A stretch of 51,791 nucleotides of DNA from Pseudomonadota bacterium (GTDB taxonomy: Bacteria > Pseudomonadota > Gammaproteobacteria > Halothiobacillales > Halothiobacillaceae). The notes under the pieces were generated by a model. The model had not been told where the DNA came from. It ran no database searches and worked only from the letters and a program-made list of their open reading frames with translations. The stretch's first letter is position 1; every line of letters starts with the position of its first letter. Where the stretch lies: positions 1-51,791 of the forward strand of contig JAJYPA010000013.1 of assembly GCA_021795795.1 (NCBI GenBank), in the 5' to 3' direction. The position numbers and the translations under genes were made by a program. This document shows positions 17,040 to 26,941 of this stretch, in pieces.

Positions 17040-17903
17040 ATGAGCATGACGGCTGCAACCGGCTCAAACCACAACGGCTCAAAGGATCTGGTCATTGATG
17101 CCCACGGCATCGTGAATGAGTTCGGCAGCCATCGCGTCCATGATGAGCTGGATTTCCAACTGGAGCGCGGAAAGATTTGCGCGCTCGTCGGCGGCTCGGG
17201 TACGGGAAAAACCGTCCTGCTCCACACGCTGATCATGCTTCGTCAGGCCAATGCAGGTTCGCTGAAGCTCTTCGGCGTGGATACCGGCTCGGCCGACGAT
17301 GCCCAACGACAGTCGCTGCGTGAACGGATTGGCGTCCTTTTCCAGGGCGGCGCCTTGTTCACATCACTCACCGTACTGGAAAATGTGCTGCTGCCCATCA
17401 AGGAACACGGCCATTTCGACCCGCACTGGCTGACCGATCTTGGCATGAGCAAGATCCTGCTTGCCGGATTGCCCGCCGACAGCGCGCACAAGTTGCCAAT
17501 GGAATTGTCCGGCGGTATGGTCAAACGCGCGGCGCTCGCCCGGGCGTTGGCGCTCGATCCCGAACTGCTGGTGCTGGATGAACCCACCTCCGGGCTCGAT
17601 CCCATCGGTGCTGCCGCATTTGATGAACTGGTGCGCACTTTAAGCGATTCGCTCGGCCTCACAGTATTGCAGGCGACACACGATCTCGATTCGATCTGGC
17701 GTGGTGTTGACGAAGTGGCTTTTCTCGGACGAAAAAAGGTTTTGGCCGTCGGCACGGCCGCCGAGTTAGCTGCGCGAGAAGAGCCTGAACTACAAGCCTA
17801 TTTCAGAGGTGCTCGCTCTCAAGCATACTGGCTGGCATCACAACAGGCAAAGCCAGAAAAGCCCCCTACCGCTCCATCCTCATCCAGTGCAGAGACGACC
17901 TAA
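17040..17903 (+). CDS. mlaF: Mla-type ABC transporter ATP-binding protein
   Basis: A 287-residue ABC ATPase. Walker A is VGGSGTGKT, the signature is MELSGGMVKRAALARAL, Walker B is LLVLDEPTSGLDP and the switch histidine is in QATHDLDS. It powers phospholipid movement with MlaE. The alanine-, serine- and proline-rich C-terminal tail is longer than usual. The stop overlaps the mlaD start (TAATG, 17901-17905). Confidence 0.93.
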   Translation: MSMTAATGSNHNGSKDLVIDAHGIVNEFGSHRVHDELDFQLERGKICALVGGSGTGKTVLLHTLIMLRQANAGSLKLFGVDTGSADDAQRQSLRERIGVLFQGGALFTSLTVLENVLLPIKEHGHFDPHWLTDLGMSKILLAGLPADSAHKLPMELSGGMVKRAALARALALDPELLVLDEPTSGLDPIGAAAFDELVRTLSDSLGLTVLQATHDLDSIWRGVDEVAFLGRKKVLAVGTAAELAAREEPELQAYFRGARSQAYWLASQQAKPEKPPTAPSSSSAETT

Positions 17904-18907
17904 TGGATTCGAAAATCAATTACACCGCCGTCGGGTTATTTGTGTTGCTGCTGGGCTTGGGCCTCGCGGCCACTGCCTATTGGCTCGTGACCGGCGGCAA
18001 ACAGCAATCATTCACACCGTATGTGATTTATGCGACCGATAGCGTGGCCGGGCTGACCGTCAACAGCCACGTACTGTATCGGGGTGTAGACGTGGGTGAA
18101 GTCAAAGAAATCCGAATCGATGAAAACAACCCAGGCCGCATCCGCATCCGAGTCGATATTGACGCCAAAGCTCCCATTCGTGCCGACACCGTCGCGGAAC
18201 TGCGCCCACAAGGAGTCACTGGCTTGAGCGTACTGAATCTGACCGGAGGCAAATCGAACACTCCACTGTTACAACGCACAAAGAATGGCGAACTGGTAAT
18301 TCCCTATGAGCCATCCATTTTTTCTCGACTCGAAGGCGGACTTAGCGACACGATGGTCAAGATTACGAGTATCAGCGACCGGCTCGACCAGTTATTCAGC
18401 GAAAAGAACATCGCGATATTCGATAACATGCTGCAGAATATTAATGGGCTGACCACCGTGCTCGCAGAGCATCAAACCGATATTTCAGCCGCCATCATTG
18501 CCGGGCGCAAAACCCTGGAGAACACGGCGGTCGCCAGTCAATCTGCGAACACGTTGATCATGCAATCCCAGATGCTGGTCTCAAGCTTCAATAAATCGAT
18601 TCAAGGGTTGAAATCGACGCTGGACGCTGCAAACGAAGCGGCCAACAAGGTCAGCGCGGCCAGCGACAATACGATCGCCATGACTCAGACCGGCAATCAG
18701 ACACTGAACAACTTCAACCAGCGCACCCTGCCGGTACTCGATGGCCTGCTGTCACAGTTGCAGGAAACCAGTGTTGCGTTGACTCGACTCGTCAACCAGC
18801 TCAACGACAACCCAAGCCAGATTCTATATGGCGCGGCACCCATTCCTCCGGGGCCCGGTGAGGGGAAAACCTCTGCCAGTCCCAATCAAATCGCACCGTC
18901 GCCGTGA
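17903..18907 (+). CDS. mlaD: MlaD/MCE-domain phospholipid transport substrate-binding protein
   Basis: A 334-residue protein with a single N-terminal membrane anchor (about 9-31) and a periplasmic MCE domain (SVAGLTVNSHVLYRGVDVGEVKEIRID, then LRPQGVTGLSVLNLTGG). A long helical region (about 145-290) follows, rich in Asn, Gln and Ser, ending in a Pro-rich tail. MCE proteins form hexameric rings that carry lipids across the periplasm. It is longer than E. coli MlaD (183) and closer to PqiB-like or chlamydial/plant-type MCE architecture with an extended helical needle. Confidence 0.9.
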   Translation: MDSKINYTAVGLFVLLLGLGLAATAYWLVTGGKQQSFTPYVIYATDSVAGLTVNSHVLYRGVDVGEVKEIRIDENNPGRIRIRVDIDAKAPIRADTVAELRPQGVTGLSVLNLTGGKSNTPLLQRTKNGELVIPYEPSIFSRLEGGLSDTMVKITSISDRLDQLFSEKNIAIFDNMLQNINGLTTVLAEHQTDISAAIIAGRKTLENTAVASQSANTLIMQSQMLVSSFNKSIQGLKSTLDAANEAANKVSAASDNTIAMTQTGNQTLNNFNQRTLPVLDGLLSQLQETSVALTRLVNQLNDNPSQILYGAAPIPPGPGEGKTSASPNQIAPSP

Positions 18908-18958
18908 TTCGGCCTGATGCGATCCCGATCAAGATAAGCAAGACACCTAGGATTAACC

Positions 18959-19618
18959 ATGCGTCCATCAGTTCTCACGAAAACCTCTACCTATCTCGCC
19001 GCCTTGTGCATGCTCAGTCTGGCTCTGGCTGGTTGCAGCCTGCCCATCAAGCCACCTGAAGCGCAGAACACGTTCCGGCTCAACAGCACGAACCTGCAAA
19101 CCCCCGCGATTGTCGCCCAAGGGAAAGATGCTTTTTATTTGATACAAATGAGCACACTGCAAGCCGCACATGGATTCGAAACTCAGGAAATGATGTACAG
19201 CCGCGACACGCTAAACCTCTCGCCCTATCGAAACAGCCGTTGGTTAGCCGCTCCTGCCGAAATGTTGAGTGACGCCATCGAACAAACCCTGCTCAAGCAA
19301 CCCTGGGTGGCTGGCGTTGTACCCAATTCCGCCAGTGCCCCCGTAGCCGTGAATCTCAGTTGCCGACTTATTCGCCTGGAGCATGACCTCAGCGGCAACG
19401 AAGGCAAAGCCCATCTCGTCATGACCTGCCTGTGGACCAATCCTGAAGACAGAACCGTCGAATCCCATTGGCGCTTCGACAAAACCCGCTCCATTACTCA
19501 AAACAACGCGACACAGTTCGCAGCAGCGAGTCAGGCGCTGGTTGATGAGGCCATCAGACAGATCGTCGAACAAACGCGCGCCGTCATCATCAGTGCTCAG
19601 CCGAAGGCGAACGGCTGA
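18959..19618 (+). CDS. PqiC-like ABC-type transport auxiliary lipoprotein
   Basis: A 219-residue lipoprotein: signal peptide with lipobox LALAGC (Cys 26), and Ser at +2 predicting outer-membrane sorting. The mature domain ([10 protein letters not shown].., [35 protein letters not shown]) matches the ABC-type transport auxiliary lipoprotein / PqiC (DUF330) family, which docks MCE assemblies at the outer membrane. It lies 51 nt after mlaD on the same strand and completes an E-F-D-lipoprotein operon. Confidence 0.85.
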   Translation: MRPSVLTKTSTYLAALCMLSLALAGCSLPIKPPEAQNTFRLNSTNLQTPAIVAQGKDAFYLIQMSTLQAAHGFETQEMMYSRDTLNLSPYRNSRWLAAPAEMLSDAIEQTLLKQPWVAGVVPNSASAPVAVNLSCRLIRLEHDLSGNEGKAHLVMTCLWTNPEDRTVESHWRFDKTRSITQNNATQFAAASQALVDEAIRQIVEQTRAVIISAQPKANG

Positions 19619-19733
19619 ACCGGCTAAAGAAATCAAAACCCTGCTGGCCGACGCAATCAGGTATGATTCTCGGCTTTGCCGCATTCATACCCCTCCTTTC
19701 TTATCCCCTTTACCGATACCCTTTGGAAACACC

Positions 19734-21164
19734 ATGTCATTTGCTGAACTGGGCCTGATGCCCGAGTTGCTGACCGCGCTCGACGCCGTTGGCTATATAA
19801 ATCCCACCCCCATCCAACGTGAAGCGATCCCGATCGTCTTGTCCGGGCGGGATCTTCTGGCCGCGGCCCAAACCGGGACCGGCAAAACTGCCGGCTTCAC
19901 CTTGCCTTTGCTGCAACGGCTCGCCACCCTGCCCGTTCTGCATCCGGCGCCCAAGCATCGTATCCGGGCGCTCGTCCTCACGCCCACGCGCGAACTCGCT
20001 TCGCAGGTGGAAGAAAGCGTCAAACAATACGGCCAAAAACTGAAGTTAAGCTCGATGGTGATTTTCGGCGGCGTGAACATCAACCCGCAACGTGACCGTC
20101 TGCAACGCAAGCTCGACATCCTCGTCGCCACCCCTGGACGCCTGCTCGATCATGTCGGCCAGGGCAACGTGGATTTGGGTGGTGTGGAAATCCTGGTGCT
20201 GGACGAAGCCGATCGCATGCTCGACATGGGGTTCATCCGCGATATCAAGCGCGTGCTCGCCCTGCTGCCTCAGAAAAGACAGAACCTGCTGTTCTCGGCC
20301 ACCTTCGCGCCGGAAATCAAAACCTTCGCCCAGAATCTGCTCGACAACCCGGCCAAGGTCGAAGTCGCGCCACAGACCACCACCGCCGAACGCGTCGAAC
20401 AACGAATTTACCCGGTCGATCGGGATGCCAAAAAGGCCCTGTTGCAACAACTCATCGTGGACGGCGACTGGAAACAGGTGCTCGTATTCACCCGTACCAA
20501 ACACGGCGCGAATCGTCTGGCCGAACAACTCGACAAGGACGGCATCCCCGCCATGGCGATTCACGGCAACAAGAGCCAGTCTGCCCGCGAGAAGGCGCTC
20601 GGTGCCTTCAAGGCCGGCAAACTGCGGGTACTGGTCGCGACCGACATTGCCGCCCGCGGTATCGACATCGATGCCCTGCCCCATGTAGTCAACTATGAAC
20701 TGCCGAACGTGCCCGAAGACTACGTGCATCGTATCGGTCGTACCGGTCGCGCCGGTGCAGGCGGCGAAGCTGTCTCGCTGGTGTGCGTGGACGAGCACAA
20801 ACTGCTGGCCGATATAGAACGCACCATTCGCCAGAAACTCGAACGCGTGATCGTGCCCGGCTTCGAACCGGACCCGAATGCCAAGCCCGAACCATTGCGC
20901 AAACCACAGGCCGCGCGCCAACCCCGCCGCGACTTCCTGCCGCGCAGCACCCAAGGTCATGCCGCCCAAGCACCCCGGTCAGCCGGTTCCCAGCGAGACG
21001 GTCAACCCCGTTCACCTGGTGGTGCCGCAGCAGGCAATCGCCCCCAAAGAGAGGGCGGCAGAGATACGGGCAATCGTTCCGGGAATAACTCAGGGAACAA
21101 CCCCAGCAATCGCTCGCATACGGCAGGTTCCGGTCAACGCCGCCGGTCTTCTGGCAATGCCTGA
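19734..21164 (+). CDS. rhlE: DEAD-box RNA helicase, RhlE type
   Basis: A 476-residue ATP-dependent RNA helicase. The Q motif is F..LGL..ELL..GY..PTPIQ, motif I AQTGTGKT, Ia [56 protein letters not shown] and [12 protein letters not shown]. The C-terminal tail (about 375-476) is a disordered Arg/Gly/Asn/Ser-rich region typical of RhlE. It remodels RNA, for example during ribosome assembly or with the degradosome. ATG 19734 starts the conserved MSFAELGL; the frame is open upstream through the preceding lipoprotein gene, which is an artefact. Confidence 0.92.
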   Translation: MSFAELGLMPELLTALDAVGYINPTPIQREAIPIVLSGRDLLAAAQTGTGKTAGFTLPLLQRLATLPVLHPAPKHRIRALVLTPTRELASQVEESVKQYGQKLKLSSMVIFGGVNINPQRDRLQRKLDILVATPGRLLDHVGQGNVDLGGVEILVLDEADRMLDMGFIRDIKRVLALLPQKRQNLLFSATFAPEIKTFAQNLLDNPAKVEVAPQTTTAERVEQRIYPVDRDAKKALLQQLIVDGDWKQVLVFTRTKHGANRLAEQLDKDGIPAMAIHGNKSQSAREKALGAFKAGKLRVLVATDIAARGIDIDALPHVVNYELPNVPEDYVHRIGRTGRAGAGGEAVSLVCVDEHKLLADIERTIRQKLERVIVPGFEPDPNAKPEPLRKPQAARQPRRDFLPRSTQGHAAQAPRSAGSQRDGQPRSPGGAAAGNRPQREGGRDTGNRSGNNSGNNPSNRSHTAGSGQRRRSSGNA

Positions 21165-21712
21165 TCTATTTATAGGGTCAGTCTTCGGTCCCATCGACTT
21201 GGTTTAGCCGTTGCAATGGTGCTTCACGAAAACCAGGCATCATGCTCGGTTTCCGCTTGACACCTGCGCCCCATACACTGCAGGGAACCTTGAAAAACCC
21301 CAGCTTAAGGAAGGCACAAACCTAGTGCCATCCTAAATCCCCCTCGTTCCCCCTTTTACAAAGGGTCGGACACGGGATACGAACCGTCTTCGTGCAGACT
21401 TCAATTAATGTTCTAATCCATATCGAACCAAGGTAAATAAATCTGTTTGGGAATCCCCGATCAAATCAGAGCTTCCGTGCGGCACTTGGGAAGTGTCGCC
21501 ATGAACGGTCACGTATGTGATTGTTCATGAACAAAATCAAAAATCACATTTTTTGATTTTCGCCCTCAAAAAACTCCAGGATGGAATTATTCCGCGCTTT
21601 TTTGGAAAACAATAAGCCAACCCGACAATCCCAAACATACCCAAACCACTACACCTCTCCAGCAAACCTTATGAATCAATCCTGATTTATGGCAGAATCA
21701 GCGGGGTTCCGG
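21165..21712. other. Gene-free interval between rhlE and minD
   Basis: About 550 nt without a convincing gene. It holds several inverted repeats: GTTCATGAAC (21523-21532, perfect palindrome), AAAATCAAAAA with TTTTTGATTTT (21533-21543 and 21550-21560, 11-bp stem), and CCCTTT/AAAGGG (21351-21365) in a stretch reminiscent of dispersed noncoding repeats. minC, the usual neighbour upstream of minD, is absent and I see no remnant in any frame. The minD promoter is not obvious. Confidence 0.5.
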
Positions 21713-21769
21713 ATGTTCCTTATTTTCGCGGCGCCTCGGTCAGAGGTGTGGGCAGGAGTTGATTTGTGA
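21713..21769 (+). CDS. Possible 18-codon ORF overlapping the minD start
   Basis: The reading MFLIFAAPRSEVWAGVDL begins at ATG 21713 and stops with TGA 21767-21769, overlapping the GTG start of minD (21766) as GTGA. Its own RBS is weak (GGGG upstream). It could supply ribosomes to minD by coupling, but minD already has a good Shine-Dalgarno inside this ORF, so it may be chance. Confidence 0.25.
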   Translation: MFLIFAAPRSEVWAGVDL

Positions 21770-22581
21770 CAAAGATTATCGTTGTAACTTCAGGAAAAGG
21801 CGGCGTTGGTAAAACAACGACAAGCGCAGCGATTTCCAGTGGCTTGGCATTAGCCGGCAAAAAAACCGTCGTCATCGATTTTGATGTGGGTCTTCGAAAC
21901 CTTGACCTCATCATGGGTGTTGAACGGCGCGTGGTCTATGATCTCGTTAACGTCATCCAGAAAGAGGCCGGCTTGAGCCAGGCGCTGATCAAGCATAAAG
22001 AGGTCGATAATCTTTATGTTCTGCCCGCTTCGCAGACCAAAGACAAGGATGCACTCACCGAAGAGGGCGTGAAGCAGGTATTCGATGATTTGAAGGCCGA
22101 CGGCTTTGAATACATCATCTGCGACTCCCCTGCCGGCATCGAGCGTGGTGCACAACTGGCCATGTATTTTGCCGACGAGGCGATTGTGGTCTCCAACCCC
22201 GAAGTATCTTCCGTGCGTGATTCCGACCGCATGCTCGGCATTCTCGCCAGCAAGTCACTGCGCGCGAAAAATGGTGAAACCCCGATTCGTGAATACCTGC
22301 TGATCACCCGCTACTCACCCAACCGGGTGGAGGCGGGAGAAATGCTTTCCATCGAAGACATGCTCGAAATTCTGGCCGTGCCGCTGCTGGGTGTCATTCC
22401 CGAATCACCCGCAGTACTCCAGGCATCCAACTCCGGTCGTCCGGTCATTCTCGACCAGACCGCCGACGCCGGACAGGCTTATCAGGATGCCGTCGCCCGT
22501 CTTCTCGGCGATGACCGGCCCATGCGGTTTGTCGAGGCTGAGAAAAAATCCTTTTTCAACCGCCTGTTCGGACGGGGGTAA
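21766..22581 (+). CDS. minD: Septum site-determining protein MinD
   Basis: A 271-residue deviant-Walker ATPase: TSGKGGVGKTTTSA near residues 8-21 and DFDVGLRNLDLIMGVE for switch I. The protein cycles between cytosol and membrane with MinE to place the division septum at mid-cell. The C-terminal amphipathic membrane-targeting helix is visible as EKKSFFNRLFGRG. GTG 21766 is preferred because the family begins MxKIIVVTSGKGG and AGGAG lies 7-8 nt upstream. minE starts 2 nt after the stop. Confidence 0.96.
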   Translation: MTKIIVVTSGKGGVGKTTTSAAISSGLALAGKKTVVIDFDVGLRNLDLIMGVERRVVYDLVNVIQKEAGLSQALIKHKEVDNLYVLPASQTKDKDALTEEGVKQVFDDLKADGFEYIICDSPAGIERGAQLAMYFADEAIVVSNPEVSSVRDSDRMLGILASKSLRAKNGETPIREYLLITRYSPNRVEAGEMLSIEDMLEILAVPLLGVIPESPAVLQASNSGRPVILDQTADAGQAYQDAVARLLGDDRPMRFVEAEKKSFFNRLFGRG

Positions 22582-22583
22582 TC

Positions 22584-22856
22584 ATGGGTCTTTTTGATTT
22601 ATTCCGGGCACGTCCCAAGCCGACCGCACATCTGGCTAAAGAACGGCTCCAGATCCTGATCGCCCATGAACGCAGCCAGGGGCAGAATACCGACCCGGAT
22701 TACCTGCCCAAGCTCAAAAACGATCTGCTGGATGTCATTCGCAAATATGTAGCGGTGCAAGACGACGCCGTTCAGGTGCAGATCGAACATCACGAAGGTG
22801 TCGACACATTGGAACTCAATATTGTCCTGCCCGATCGCAAGGAAGAATCGACCTGA
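22584..22856 (+). CDS. minE: Cell division topological specificity factor MinE
   Basis: A 90-residue protein of normal length. The N-terminal amphipathic segment MGLFDLFRARPKPTAHLAKERLQILIAHER is the MinD-stimulating part (shown here as a family trait, residues 1-30), and the C-terminal half forms the dimerisation domain with VQIEHHEGVDTLELNIVLPD. It triggers MinD ATPase at the membrane. It forms an operon with minD and no third min gene. Confidence 0.95.
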   Translation: MGLFDLFRARPKPTAHLAKERLQILIAHERSQGQNTDPDYLPKLKNDLLDVIRKYVAVQDDAVQVQIEHHEGVDTLELNIVLPDRKEEST

Positions 22857-22924
22857 CAATACATTATTTGTTTTATTTATACCTAATAAAACTAATAGAG
22901 TAGCTCAATAGGCCAATGAAAATG

Positions 22925-22957
22925 TTTAGCGCGCGGATTCAACATCCACACGCTAAA
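22925..22957. promoter_or_regulatory. Spaced inverted repeat upstream of the YeeE genes
   Basis: TTTAGCG (22925-22931) and CGCTAAA (22951-22957) form a perfect 7-bp dyad separated by 19 bp, about 40 bp upstream of the first YeeE/YedE gene. It could be an operator or the end structure of the minDE transcript. No regulator can be named. Confidence 0.3.
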
Positions 22958-22995
22958 GTTCAGTCATATCTGCAATCGCCCTTGAGGGTGCAAAC

Positions 22996-23544
22996 ATGAC
23001 TTTATCCAACTTTGCCTGGCTAACCGATTCCCCAATCTTTTCAACCGCCCTGTGGCCCGCATGGGTTGCAGGAGGTGCCATCGGTGCACTCGCTTTTGCG
23101 CAACGCTGGCTGACCGACCAACCTTTGGGCTGTTCGGCTGCTTTCGGTAACGCCTGCGCGCGCATGGGCAGTCGCCTGCCACTGTTCCAGGGGCCTGCTC
23201 ACAGCACCGCGACCGACTGGAAACTCTGGTTCCTGGTCGGCATTTTCCTCGGCGGGCTACTCGCAAGCCTCTCGACCGGCACATGGGCCGAACCGACACA
23301 TTTCGGCACGTTTTACACGGCATTGATGCCTCATTCCGATGTAGGTCGCGTGTTGTGGTGGCTGTTCGGCGGCGTTTTGATCGGCATGGGTTCTCGTCTG
23401 GCCGGTGGCTGCACTTCCGGTCACACCATCAATGGCGTGGCCATGGGGTCACCAGCGAGCATTGTCGCATCCGCCTTCTTTTTCGCGGCGGCGGTCGGTA
23501 CGGCGCAACTCGCCCACCACCTTCTGAACACATTCGGAGGTTGA
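22996..23544 (+). CDS. YeeE/YedE family sulfur-transport-type membrane protein, first half
   Basis: A 182-residue polytopic membrane protein with about four hydrophobic segments. The family motif GMGSRLAGGCTSGHTINGVAMGS (about residues 134-156) carries the conserved cysteine seen in YeeE/TsuA thiosulfate channels. Full-length YeeE has two such halves; here each half is its own gene, 2 nt apart. A role in uptake of thiosulfate or another sulfur compound is inferred. ATG 22996 lacks a strong RBS. Confidence 0.85.
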   Translation: MTLSNFAWLTDSPIFSTALWPAWVAGGAIGALAFAQRWLTDQPLGCSAAFGNACARMGSRLPLFQGPAHSTATDWKLWFLVGIFLGGLLASLSTGTWAEPTHFGTFYTALMPHSDVGRVLWWLFGGVLIGMGSRLAGGCTSGHTINGVAMGSPASIVASAFFFAAAVGTAQLAHHLLNTFGG

Positions 23545-23546
23545 TC

Positions 23547-24020
23547 ATGAATAACTCAAGCACCTTGATCCGCAACGGCAGCTTCCTGCTCTTCGGCGTA
23601 GTGTTCGGATTTTTGCTGAGCCGTGCCGGTGCAACCGATCCTGCGCTCATTGCCAGCCTGCTGCTGTTTGAGAACCTGCACCTGTTATGGGTCATCGCTA
23701 CTGCTGTCGGCGTTGGCGCCGTACTCAATTTTCTCGCCAAGCAATTGAAATGGCGCAGTGTGGCGAGCGGTCAACCCATCAGCTTTCCGCATAAACCTTT
23801 CGTGCGCGCACTCATTCCCGGTGCCCTTCTGTTCGGTGTGGGTTGGGGCCTGACGGGAGTCTGCCCTGGAACCGCACCTGCCATGCTGGGCGAGGGCCAA
23901 TGGTTTGTCGGCGTGATACTCATCGGCATCGTTGCGGGCACCTGGCTGGTCGGTTTTATTCATCACCTTCAACTCAGAAGACAGGTACAATCAAGGTCCG
24001 TCTCCACCACAAATCGTTAG
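23547..24020 (+). CDS. YeeE/YedE family sulfur-transport-type membrane protein, second half (DUF6691-like)
   Basis: A 157-residue membrane protein with about four hydrophobic helices. The conserved block ALLFGVGWGLTGVCPGTAPAMLGEG has the GVCPGT cysteine motif of the second half of YeeE/YedE. It starts after a strong CGGAGG and almost touches the preceding gene, so the two very likely form one heteromeric transporter. Start ATG 23547 was chosen because of the RBS; the frame is open upstream inside the first gene. Confidence 0.85.
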   Translation: MNNSSTLIRNGSFLLFGVVFGFLLSRAGATDPALIASLLLFENLHLLWVIATAVGVGAVLNFLAKQLKWRSVASGQPISFPHKPFVRALIPGALLFGVGWGLTGVCPGTAPAMLGEGQWFVGVILIGIVAGTWLVGFIHHLQLRRQVQSRSVSTTNR

Positions 24021-24023
24021 TGC

Positions 24024-24446
24024 ATGGTCCAACCCTCAGTCAAGGCGCGCCAGAATAATGAGCTCACTGAACAGCGCATCGATACTTGGCTCTGGGCAGC
24101 GCGTTTTTTCAAGACACGCTCCCTTGCCTCCACGGCCATCGAAGGCGGCAAGGTCGAAATCAACGGTCAATCATGTAAAAAATCCGGCAAGGTCATCCGA
24201 ATCGGTGATGAGCTATCCATCGAACGCGGTGAAACCAAATGGGTTGTTACCGTTTCGGGATTATCCAAACAACGGGGATCGGCCACAGTAGCGCAAACCC
24301 TGTATTCCGAATCACCGGATCATCTGGCCGAACGACTGAAGACAGCCGAACAAAATCGCCAAAATCACCTGATGAACCCAAGCCGCGTCAAACCGGATCA
24401 ACACACCCGCATTCTGCTTCGCGCCCTGCGAGGCAAGCCTTTATAA
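24024..24446 (+). CDS. hslR: Ribosome-associated heat shock protein Hsp15 (S4 domain)
   Basis: A 140-residue S4-domain protein. The core QRIDTWLWAARFFKTRSLAS..IEGGKVEINGQSCKKSGKVIRIGDELSI is the Hsp15 pattern, followed by a basic C-terminal tail. Hsp15 binds stalled 50S subunits carrying nascent tRNA chains and helps recycle them. It starts 3 nt after the second YeeE gene, so may be co-transcribed. The first 15 residues before the S4 core are not conserved-looking. Confidence 0.88.
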   Translation: MVQPSVKARQNNELTEQRIDTWLWAARFFKTRSLASTAIEGGKVEINGQSCKKSGKVIRIGDELSIERGETKWVVTVSGLSKQRGSATVAQTLYSESPDHLAERLKTAEQNRQNHLMNPSRVKPDQHTRILLRALRGKPL

Positions 24447-24605
24447 AGCACAATTCCCTCGATCTTGCGGCGATATGTCGAAATTACGCACTAAAATGAC
24501 GAGGTCAACCGGCTGTTTAGTGGACATTCCACCGGTCACACGGCACAATGCCGACAACTTAAATTTCACAACATAAAAGACACCCGCGACAAGGAACTGC
24601 GACGC

Positions 24606-25085
24606 ATGGCAACAATTCTGCTGCTGAACGGCCCGAATCTGAATCGACTCGGCTCGCGCGAGCCCGAACGTTATGGCAAAACCACTTTGAACGATATCGT
24701 TCAGCGGCTGGATGACCTCTGCCGACAGACATCGTCGACGCTTGAACATCTTCAAACCAATGCCGAACACGAGATGATCGAGCGTATCCATGCCGCCGCC
24801 GATGCCAGCGTGGATGGCATCGTCATCAATCCTGCCGCCTGGACGCACACCAGCGTCGCGTTGCGTGATGCCCTGCTCTCCACGGCCATTCCTTTCGTCG
24901 AAATCCACATCACCAACATTCATGCCCGCGAATCCTTCCGCCAGCACTCCTATTTTTCGGACATCGCGATCGGTTCAATCGTAGGCTTGGGCGCCGTCGG
25001 CTATGAACTGGCGCTATTCGCCTTACTGAATCATCTTGGCATCCCCCGCAGCACGCTGTGGACGCCCACCCTGCCACCCGCCTGA
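24606..25085 (+). CDS. aroQ: 3-dehydroquinate dehydratase, type II
   Basis: A 159-residue type II dehydroquinase of the shikimate pathway. The N-terminal active-site loop [21 protein letters not shown] contains the catalytic Arg and Tyr of the family; [16 protein letters not shown] holds the substrate-binding Asn/His, and [21 protein letters not shown] the second His and Arg. Dodecameric cytosolic enzyme. It leads the common aroQ-accB-accC-prmA order, 43 nt before accB. Confidence 0.95.
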   Translation: MATILLLNGPNLNRLGSREPERYGKTTLNDIVQRLDDLCRQTSSTLEHLQTNAEHEMIERIHAAADASVDGIVINPAAWTHTSVALRDALLSTAIPFVEIHITNIHARESFRQHSYFSDIAIGSIVGLGAVGYELALFALLNHLGIPRSTLWTPTLPPA

Positions 25086-25128
25086 TTCCCGCTGAACTCA
25101 GGCCAAACTCATCTGGAGAAGTCCATCC

Positions 25129-25572
25129 ATGGATATTCGTAAAATTAAAAAACTGATCGAACTGCTTGAGGAGTCGGGCATCGCCGAAATCGAGATCCGC
25201 GAAGGCGAAGAATCCGTGCGTATTTCTCGTGGTCTGATTGCTCAGGCCGCGCCGGTCCAGTACACTCTGCCCGCTGCCGCGCCGGCATCTGCCGCACAGT
25301 CTCCCGCCGCCCAACCCGCAGTCGCGGATCAGGCCAAGGGCACACCGATCAAATCACCGATGGTCGGCACCTTCTATCGCGCGGCCTCGCCCACGGCGAA
25401 ACCATTTGTCGACGTCGGCAGCAGCGTCAAGGCCGGCGACACACTTTGCGTTATCGAAGCCATGAAAATGTTCAACCAGATTGAGGCCGAAACCAACGGC
25501 ACCATCACCGCGATTCTGGTCGAGAATGGCCAGCCGGTCGAATACGACCAGCCTTTGTTCATCATCGAATAA
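25129..25572 (+). CDS. accB: Acetyl-CoA carboxylase biotin carboxyl carrier protein
   Basis: A 147-residue biotin carrier. The N-terminal helix [18 protein letters not shown] is family-typical; an Ala/Pro-rich flexible linker (about 45-72) leads to the biotinyl domain with EAMKMFN carrying the biotinylated lysine. It shuttles carboxybiotin between AccC and AccAD in the first step of fatty acid synthesis. Located 25 nt before accC. Confidence 0.96.
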   Translation: MDIRKIKKLIELLEESGIAEIEIREGEESVRISRGLIAQAAPVQYTLPAAAPASAAQSPAAQPAVADQAKGTPIKSPMVGTFYRAASPTAKPFVDVGSSVKAGDTLCVIEAMKMFNQIEAETNGTITAILVENGQPVEYDQPLFIIE

Positions 25573-25597
25573 GCCAGCGCGTTTTAGAGGTTTTGCC

Positions 25598-26941
25598 ATG
25601 CTGAACAAAGTATTAATCGCCAATCGCGGTGAAATCGCGTTGCGCATCCTGCGTGCCTGTCGCGAACTCGACATCAAGACCGTCGCCGTCCATTCCACTG
25701 CTGACCGCGACCTAAAGCACGTTCGCCTTGCGGATGAATCGGTCTGCATCGGCGGCCCCCGTTCGAACGAGAGCTACCTGAACATCCCTGCGATCATCGC
25801 GGCGGCAGAAGTGACCGATTCGGTCGCCATCCACCCCGGTTATGGATTCCTGTCCGAGAATGCCGATTTTGCTGAACGAGTCGAGGAATCCGGTTTCATC
25901 TTCATCGGCCCGACGGCCCAGAACATTCGCATGATGGGCGACAAGGTCAGTGCCAAGGAAACCATGCGCGCGGCCAATGTACCCTGTGTACCGGGTTCCG
26001 ATGGTGCCTTGGGCGATGATCCGGATGAGAACCTGCGTCTTGGGCGTGAAGTGGGCTATCCGGTCATCATCAAGGCAGCGGGTGGTGGTGGTGGTCGCGG
26101 AATGCGCGTGGTGCATACCGAAGCGGCCCTACTGCACGCCATCGACATGACGCGTAGCGAAGCACAAGCGGCGTTCAATAATCCGCAGGTGTACATGGAA
26201 AAATTCCTTGAGCACCCCCGCCACGTCGAAATCCAGGTACTTGCGGACACCCAGGGCAATGCGATCTATCTGGGTGAACGCGATTGTTCCATGCAACGCC
26301 GCCATCAGAAAATCATCGAAGAAGCCCCCGCACCAGGCGTCACGCCGGAGCAACGTGCCGAGATCGGCGCGGTATGCGTGGCCGCCTGTCAGCGCATGGG
26401 CTACCGCGGGGCGGGCACGTTCGAATTCCTGTATGAAAACGGCAACTTCTATTTCATCGAAATGAATACCCGTTTGCAGGTCGAGCACACGATCACCGAG
26501 ATGATCACCGGCATCGATCTCGTCAAGCAGCAACTGCGTATTGCGGCGGGCCTGCCACTTGAGATCACGCAGGATCAAGTCCGCCTGACCGGGCACGCCA
26601 TCGAATGCCGTATCAACGCGGAAGATCCGGCCACGTTTGTGCCGAGTCCGGGGAAAATCACCAACCTGCATTTTGCAGGCGGACCGGGTGTACGCATCGA
26701 CTCGCACATCTACAACGGCTATAGCGTGCCGCCCTACTATGACTCGATGATCGGCAAGCTCATCACGCATGCCGACACGCGCGACCAGGCGATCCGCCGC
26801 ATGGCCGGTGCGCTTGACGAAATGATGATCGATGGCATCAAGACGAATATTCCCTTGCACCGTGATCTGATGGCCGATCAGGCCTTTATCGAAGGCGGCA
26901 CGGATATCCATTATCTGCAAAAGAAACTGGGTCTGAACTGA
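25598..26941 (+). CDS. accC: Acetyl-CoA carboxylase biotin carboxylase subunit
   Basis: A 447-residue ATP-grasp enzyme that carboxylates biotin on AccB. It begins [20 protein letters not shown], with ATP-binding [35 protein letters not shown], and catalytic [20 protein letters not shown]. Length is usual. ATG 25598 follows GAGG; the open frame upstream overlaps accB and is not used. The stop overlaps the prmA start (TGATG, 26939-26943). Confidence 0.96.
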   Translation: MLNKVLIANRGEIALRILRACRELDIKTVAVHSTADRDLKHVRLADESVCIGGPRSNESYLNIPAIIAAAEVTDSVAIHPGYGFLSENADFAERVEESGFIFIGPTAQNIRMMGDKVSAKETMRAANVPCVPGSDGALGDDPDENLRLGREVGYPVIIKAAGGGGGRGMRVVHTEAALLHAIDMTRSEAQAAFNNPQVYMEKFLEHPRHVEIQVLADTQGNAIYLGERDCSMQRRHQKIIEEAPAPGVTPEQRAEIGAVCVAACQRMGYRGAGTFEFLYENGNFYFIEMNTRLQVEHTITEMITGIDLVKQQLRIAAGLPLEITQDQVRLTGHAIECRINAEDPATFVPSPGKITNLHFAGGPGVRIDSHIYNGYSVPPYYDSMIGKLITHADTRDQAIRRMAGALDEMMIDGIKTNIPLHRDLMADQAFIEGGTDIHYLQKKLGLN

